Assembly: GCF_000013725.1 (NCBI RefSeq)
Contig: NC_007955.1
Coordinates: 1,147,579-1,211,578, forward strand
Reading direction: 5' to 3'
Origin: Methanococcoides burtonii DSM 6242
GTDB lineage: Archaea > Halobacteriota > Methanosarcinia > Methanosarcinales > Methanosarcinaceae
Length of the DNA stretch: 64,000 nt
Made by a program: the position numbers and the translations under genes. Shown in pieces: positions 60,211 through 64,000 of the stretch (positions are counted from its first letter, which is position 1; every line of letters starts with the position of its first letter). Under the pieces are notes generated by a model that did not search any database, had not been told where the DNA came from, and worked only from the letters and a program-made list of their open reading frames with translations.

Positions 60211-62842
60211 TAGCTTTAAGGAACTATATGATAATCTCTATAAGGGATTAATAGTTCCAAAAAGCTATTATTCTGCTCATAGAAATGAAAGTGGTATAGA
60301 ATTATTGGAAGATCATTCTCAACTTTGTGGGAATTATTTTCTTTATTTTATTGAGAATTTGGAACTTGAACCTTTAATTGATAATTTGATTATTGACTTA
60401 TTTGGTAAAAATAATTTGTTGAGTATAAAACAAATTCTGTTATTTGCTGTTTATTACCATGATATTGGTAAAATAAATTCTAATTTTCAAAAGGTGAAAG
60501 TGAATAGTAAAAAATCATCCAGCAATAGTAACCATAGTATTTTTTCGGAAAAAGTACTTACATCATTTTTGCTGAATGAATTTCCCAATCAAAAATCGAT
60601 TATTTATTTGATAGGAACTGTTGTTTCGTTACATCATACAAAATTAAGAGATTTTAGTATAAAGGATTATGATGAAAGCCAAGATGAAATTAAAATTATT
60701 CAACAAATTATTCAGGATACAGGACTTGAAATAAAAGAGATTTCTAAGGATGAGAAATTTGATTTTTATTCTGATAATTATAGTCGGGATAAAATCTTTA
60801 TTTTTGTGAAGCTTTTTTATTCTTTACTTGTACTGAGTGATTCATATTCATCAATGCATTATGCTAATTCTATGAAATCAATGCATCCTCTAAATGTTAT
60901 TGATTCTGAAATTCGTGAAAAAATGATTAAGTCATATTCTGGAGTTTCATACAATGCAAATATTGATGATATCACTTCAGGTGATATTTCTAGCTGTAAC
61001 AATATCAATGAGTTACGCAAAGAGATTTTAGTTGAATGCAATGATAATATGAAGAGACTGGTAAAGGATGGCAATAAAATATTTATGTTGTCTGTGCCAA
61101 CAGGTGGCGGAAAAACTAATATTTCTATGAAATTGGTTTTGAATATTCTTGAACATGATAATTCGTTGAAACGTATTTTTTATGTTTTTCCATTCATAAA
61201 TATTATTGAGCAAAATTATAAATCAATTGATAATACGTTATTTAATGATAGTTATTTTCCAAATAAGTTAGGTCTGATTTCAGATATTTATTCACGTGCA
61301 TATGTAAATAAATACGAAAATATGTCTGATACAGATGATTCTGATTTTAAGTTAGAGCAGATGTTATTAATTCAAAATGATAATTTTTTGAATAATTGTG
61401 TTAATGTTATTTCCAATGTTAATTTTTTCAATTCGTTTATTAAAAATGGTGGCAATAATCGTTATAAGATTGCAAATATGTGTAATAGTGTTGTTGTTAT
61501 TGATGAAATACAAACATTGAGCGATAAAAATATTCGGACATTTTATAATTTTATAAAAGAAACTAGTGAATCGCTAAATATTTATTATATAATTATGAGT
61601 GCTACATTACCAGATTTTAATTATTTTTTAGATAATGTTACTATTCCTCAGGTAATTAATAATCCTCTTAAATATTATAACCATCCAATTTTTAAGCGTA
61701 ATTCAATAATTTTCAAGAAGAATTCTAACGATATTGATTCGATAAAGAAGTTGTTGATTGAAGAGATTAAAGTAAATTATGCCACTGGAGGCGTAAAGGT
61801 TCTTATTACTTTAAATGTGGTTGATACTTCTAGAAGAGTTTTTGATGAATTGAGAATTGATGATGATTTTAATGGTTTTTCATTTTATCTTCTAAATAGT
61901 ACAACTTCAACTTTGCGTAGGAAAAAAATAATTGAAAATATAAAAAAATGTCCGAACGGTGAGCGTATTATAATTGTGTCAACACAATCCATTGAAGCAG
62001 GGGTGGATATTGACTGTGATTTTGGAATTCGTGATTATTCTATTTTGGATAGTATCGAGCAAATATCTGGACGTATTAATCGAGAGTGTGATGCACAAAA
62101 AGCAGATATTTCTAAATTATTTGTGATTAAATACAAAGATGGGGATACAGCCGATTCTAAAAAGATATATGGTAATCAAGAGCGATATAAAATATTGAAT
62201 AATATGGAAGATGGGATGGAGGAAGAAATTCTTTCGACAAAACATTTTGATACATATTATGGCAAGTTGTCTGAGGAAGTTAAGAAAATTGCAAGGGATA
62301 ATTTTAAACCAATTCAGGGCAAAATTGCAAATTTACAGTATCAATCTATAAATAATGAATTGGATGTAATTGATACTAAGGTTGGAAAAGTTGATATTTT
62401 CATTTGTGATGAGATTCCGCTTAATAATTTATCCAAGTATGACCGAGAAAAGATTAGGGCATTGATAAATGATCCTCGAATTGTGAATGCAGAAAAAGAT
62501 GCTAAAATTATAATTGATGATGTTATAATTTCAAGCAATGTTTATGTGGTCTGGAAGGAGATTCTTAGTTCGACTAATAAATTTGAAGATGTGTATATTA
62601 GAAGAAAAATAACGAGTTTGTTTAATCAATTTGTTATTTCAATTACTAATATCAAAAATAATGCATATGATTCGGATTTATTTGATTTTCTTCAAACTGA
62701 GGGATTTGTTGAGGTGGATGAGCGTTTTGATGTTGTTTTATCAACTCCGAAGTTTTTAGAGTACTATTCATTTGATGATGGTCTTAAGTCATATGAGATT
62801 AAGGAAGCAATTAATAATCGATCAATGGGTGTAATTTTATAA
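60200..62842 (+). CDS. cas3: CRISPR helicase-nuclease Cas3 (HD + SF2 helicase)
   Basis: An 880-residue protein joining an HD nuclease and a helicase. HD part: 'LEDHSQLCGNYF' (His39), 'AVYYHDIGKINSNFQ' (His87, Asp88), 'NSNHSIFSEK' and 'VVSLHHTKLRD'. Helicase part: Walker A 'VPTGGGKTNISM' (about 298), DEIQ in 'VVVIDEIQTLSD' (about 434), 'YIIMSATLPDFNYFL', 'IIIVSTQSIEAGVDIDCDFG' and 'SIEQISGRINRECDAQKADI'. It shreds target DNA recruited by Cascade. ATG 60200 overlaps the cas5 end; a longer frame from TTG 60176 is not needed. Confidence 0.93.
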   Translation: MYSDSFKELYDNLYKGLIVPKSYYSAHRNESGIELLEDHSQLCGNYFLYFIENLELEPLIDNLIIDLFGKNNLLSIKQILLFAVYYHDIGKINSNFQKVKVNSKKSSSNSNHSIFSEKVLTSFLLNEFPNQKSIIYLIGTVVSLHHTKLRDFSIKDYDESQDEIKIIQQIIQDTGLEIKEISKDEKFDFYSDNYSRDKIFIFVKLFYSLLVLSDSYSSMHYANSMKSMHPLNVIDSEIREKMIKSYSGVSYNANIDDITSGDISSCNNINELRKEILVECNDNMKRLVKDGNKIFMLSVPTGGGKTNISMKLVLNILEHDNSLKRIFYVFPFINIIEQNYKSIDNTLFNDSYFPNKLGLISDIYSRAYVNKYENMSDTDDSDFKLEQMLLIQNDNFLNNCVNVISNVNFFNSFIKNGGNNRYKIANMCNSVVVIDEIQTLSDKNIRTFYNFIKETSESLNIYYIIMSATLPDFNYFLDNVTIPQVINNPLKYYNHPIFKRNSIIFKKNSNDIDSIKKLLIEEIKVNYATGGVKVLITLNVVDTSRRVFDELRIDDDFNGFSFYLLNSTTSTLRRKKIIENIKKCPNGERIIIVSTQSIEAGVDIDCDFGIRDYSILDSIEQISGRINRECDAQKADISKLFVIKYKDGDTADSKKIYGNQERYKILNNMEDGMEEEILSTKHFDTYYGKLSEEVKKIARDNFKPIQGKIANLQYQSINNELDVIDTKVGKVDIFICDEIPLNNLSKYDREKIRALINDPRIVNAEKDAKIIIDDVIISSNVYVVWKEILSSTNKFEDVYIRRKITSLFNQFVISITNIKNNAYDSDLFDFLQTEGFVEVDERFDVVLSTPKFLEYYSFDDGLKSYEIKEAINNRSMGVIL

Positions 62843-62912
62843 TTGTTTTATTTGTTGTTTCTTTTTGACAATAGGGTACAAAAAGCAATAAATCTCTTAT
62901 AATTAACTAATG

Positions 62913-62928
62913 CTATATATTTATATAG
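62913..62928 (+). promoter_or_regulatory. Second promoter, ahead of cas4-cas1
   Basis: CTATATATTTATATAG forms an extended TATA-like element about 25 bp before the cas4 ATG at 62948, again predicting a leaderless transcript. It splits the locus into an interference unit and an adaptation unit. Confidence 0.5.
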
Positions 62929-62947
62929 TATCAGTATCAACCTTTTT

Positions 62948-63547
62948 ATGATGATTTTTATGACTGATTCCTTTCAAAATCCATCAAAAACCACGAATTC
63001 ACTAGATGTGTCAAATGATGTGTTGCTTAATACTTTTATTAAAATAACCGGTGTTAAGATCAACTACTACCACATCTGCCACACTAAGCTGTGGCTTTTT
63101 TCTCACAATATAGCTCTTGAACATGAAAACGAAAATGTCAATATCGGCAAACAGATTCATGAAGATAGTTATAGTAAAAATAAAAAAGAGATTACAATTG
63201 ATAATACGATCAGCATCGATTTTGTGAAGAAACGTGATGATATTCTTGAATTGCATGAAATTAAAAAGACTAAGAGTATGGAAGATGCTCATTTACAGCA
63301 AATGCTTTACTATATTTATTATTTAAAGAAAAGGGGGATTGATTCATATGGGGTTATGAATTATCCTCTTTTAAATCAGACTCGGGAAGTGGTGCTAACA
63401 AGTGATGATGAAATGAAGATCGAGGATGATATCATAAATATCGAGAAGATTATCACAGGCAGAATGCCACACCCTAAACGCATACGTATTTGTCCAAAGT
63501 GTGCATATTTTGAGTTTTGTTTTTGTGGCGAAGTGGATGATGATTGA
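62948..63547 (+). CDS. cas4: CRISPR adaptation exonuclease Cas4
   Basis: A 199-residue RecB-like nuclease with an iron-sulfur cluster. Cys44 in 'YYHICHTKLWLFSHN' and the C-terminal Cys182, Cys185 and Cys191 ('ICPKCAYFEFCFC') are the four expected ligands. The nuclease core shows 'VNIGKQIHEDSY', 'DFVKKRDDILELHEIKKTKS' with the D...ExK motif, and 'QQMLYYIYYLKKRGID' with the QxxxY motif. It trims prespacers and checks PAM. It starts at ATG 62948 just after the second promoter and is followed by cas1 43 bases later. Confidence 0.92.
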   Translation: MMIFMTDSFQNPSKTTNSLDVSNDVLLNTFIKITGVKINYYHICHTKLWLFSHNIALEHENENVNIGKQIHEDSYSKNKKEITIDNTISIDFVKKRDDILELHEIKKTKSMEDAHLQQMLYYIYYLKKRGIDSYGVMNYPLLNQTREVVLTSDDEMKIEDDIINIEKIITGRMPHPKRIRICPKCAYFEFCFCGEVDDD

Positions 63548-63589
63548 TATTGCGGTTTGGTTATAAATATTAGAATGGGGGAGAATCCA

Positions 63590-64000
63590 ATGCGAGCAGA
63601 TTATTACATATTGCAGGATGGGATTTTAAAGAGAAAGGAAAATACGGTCTATTTTGTGAATAAGGATGAGAAGAGAGTTTTACCTATCAATAAAATATAT
63701 TCAATTTATGCATACGGTAAGTTATCCTTTTCATCAGGTGTAGTTTCATACCTTTCAAAAAATGGTATTCCGATACATTTTTTTAATTATTATGGTTTTT
63801 ATGAAGGAAGCATGTATCCACGAGAGACGCTCATTAGTGGCGATCTTGTAATTCATCAAGCATCTCATTATCTTGATAGTGAAAAAAGGATGCTTTTGGC
63901 AGGAAAGTTCATTGAAGGTGCATGTGGTAACATTCTTAAGAATTTAAAGTATTATTCAAGAACAAAGGAGGATTGTCAAGATGCGATGAATTCCTATGTT
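63590..64000 (+). CDS. cas1: CRISPR integrase Cas1, 5' part
   Basis: The first 137 codons of Cas1, running off the right edge in frame. The N-terminal beta domain '[20 protein letters not shown]', '[20 protein letters not shown]' and '[18 protein letters not shown]' fits type I-B Cas1, followed by the start of the helical domain. The metal-binding Glu/His/Asp residues lie beyond the window. GGGGGAGAAT precedes the ATG. cas2 and the CRISPR array are expected to follow. Confidence 0.9.
   Translation, partial: MRADYYILQDGILKRKENTVYFVNKDEKRVLPINKIYSIYAYGKLSFSSGVVSYLSKNGIPIHFFNYYGFYEGSMYPRETLISGDLVIHQASHYLDSEKRMLLAGKFIEGACGNILKNLKYYSRTKEDCQDAMNSYV

Noticed and set aside
1-64000. tRNA or rRNA genes
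   Set aside because: I scanned for T-loop and acceptor-like patterns and for long GC-rich conserved stretches and saw no convincing candidate; a covariance search would be decisive.

Overview
The window looks like a chromosome segment of a methylotrophic or acetoclastic methanogenic archaeon of the Methanosarcinaceae, most like a Methanococcoides- or Methanolobus-type genome. This rests on an archaeal HMG-CoA reductase, a methanogen-type thymidylate synthase, a geranylgeranyl reductase family protein, Hel308, an archaeal DNA ligase, TrpB2, DUF1699, ACT-domain regulators, an S-layer domain protein and PGF-type C-terminal anchors. UAG is almost unused as a terminator (one clear case), and two otherwise intact genes carry a single in-frame UAG, as expected where UAG is read as pyrrolysine.

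Layout. 1-3200: mobile-element debris. An IS256-type transposase cut by the window edge has split a flavoprotein gene, and a decayed IS5-type element and gene fragments surround an intact gamma-carbonic anhydrase gene. 3400-20150: conserved metabolism. Isocitrate dehydrogenase and a (homo/Re-)citrate synthase flank an MscS channel. These are followed by a COG2150 ACT regulator, a thymidylate synthase - EPSP synthase - geranylgeranyl reductase operon, DUF488, HtpX, a secreted acidic protein with a lipoprotein, a membrane-bound winged-helix protein, an ACT regulator with homoserine dehydrogenase, and DNA ligase. 21130-27950: an S-layer protein, a SAM methyltransferase, a CooC-like ATPase, a PGF-anchored protein and a complete metal-chelate ABC importer, probably one metal or cofactor uptake locus. 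28000-30000: MITE-like repeats and a NosD-type beta-helix gene broken by UAG. 29960-41700: HMG-CoA reductase, TrpB2, endonuclease III, Hel308, HisD, DUF1699, then cobA-hemD-ahbC for siroheme/heme; ahbC holds an in-frame UAG.

41875-54500 is an accessory region of secreted and membrane proteins: a DUF6973-like protein, a YVTN beta-propeller, two C39-like cysteine peptidases, a Msr-type regulator, and a beta-helix protein interrupted by an IS66 element whose 8-bp target duplication is still perfect. Three of the secreted genes share an unusual upstream region: four 14-bp near-palindromes at an exact 19-bp period, then a TATA-like box, then a hairpin at the predicted 5' end of the mRNA. I read this as a small co-regulated secretome and as the most novel system in the window. 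A second, unrelated operator-like array (three units at an exact 20-bp period) occurs upstream of two adjacent genes near 11.4-12.2 kb.

54660-55570 holds an AhpD/CMD protein and ferritin. 55880-64000 holds a type I-B CRISPR-Cas operon (cas6-cas8b-cas7-cas5-cas3, then cas4-cas1 from a separate promoter) in clearly more AT-rich DNA; cas1 runs off the window. I saw no CRISPR repeats, tRNA or rRNA genes.
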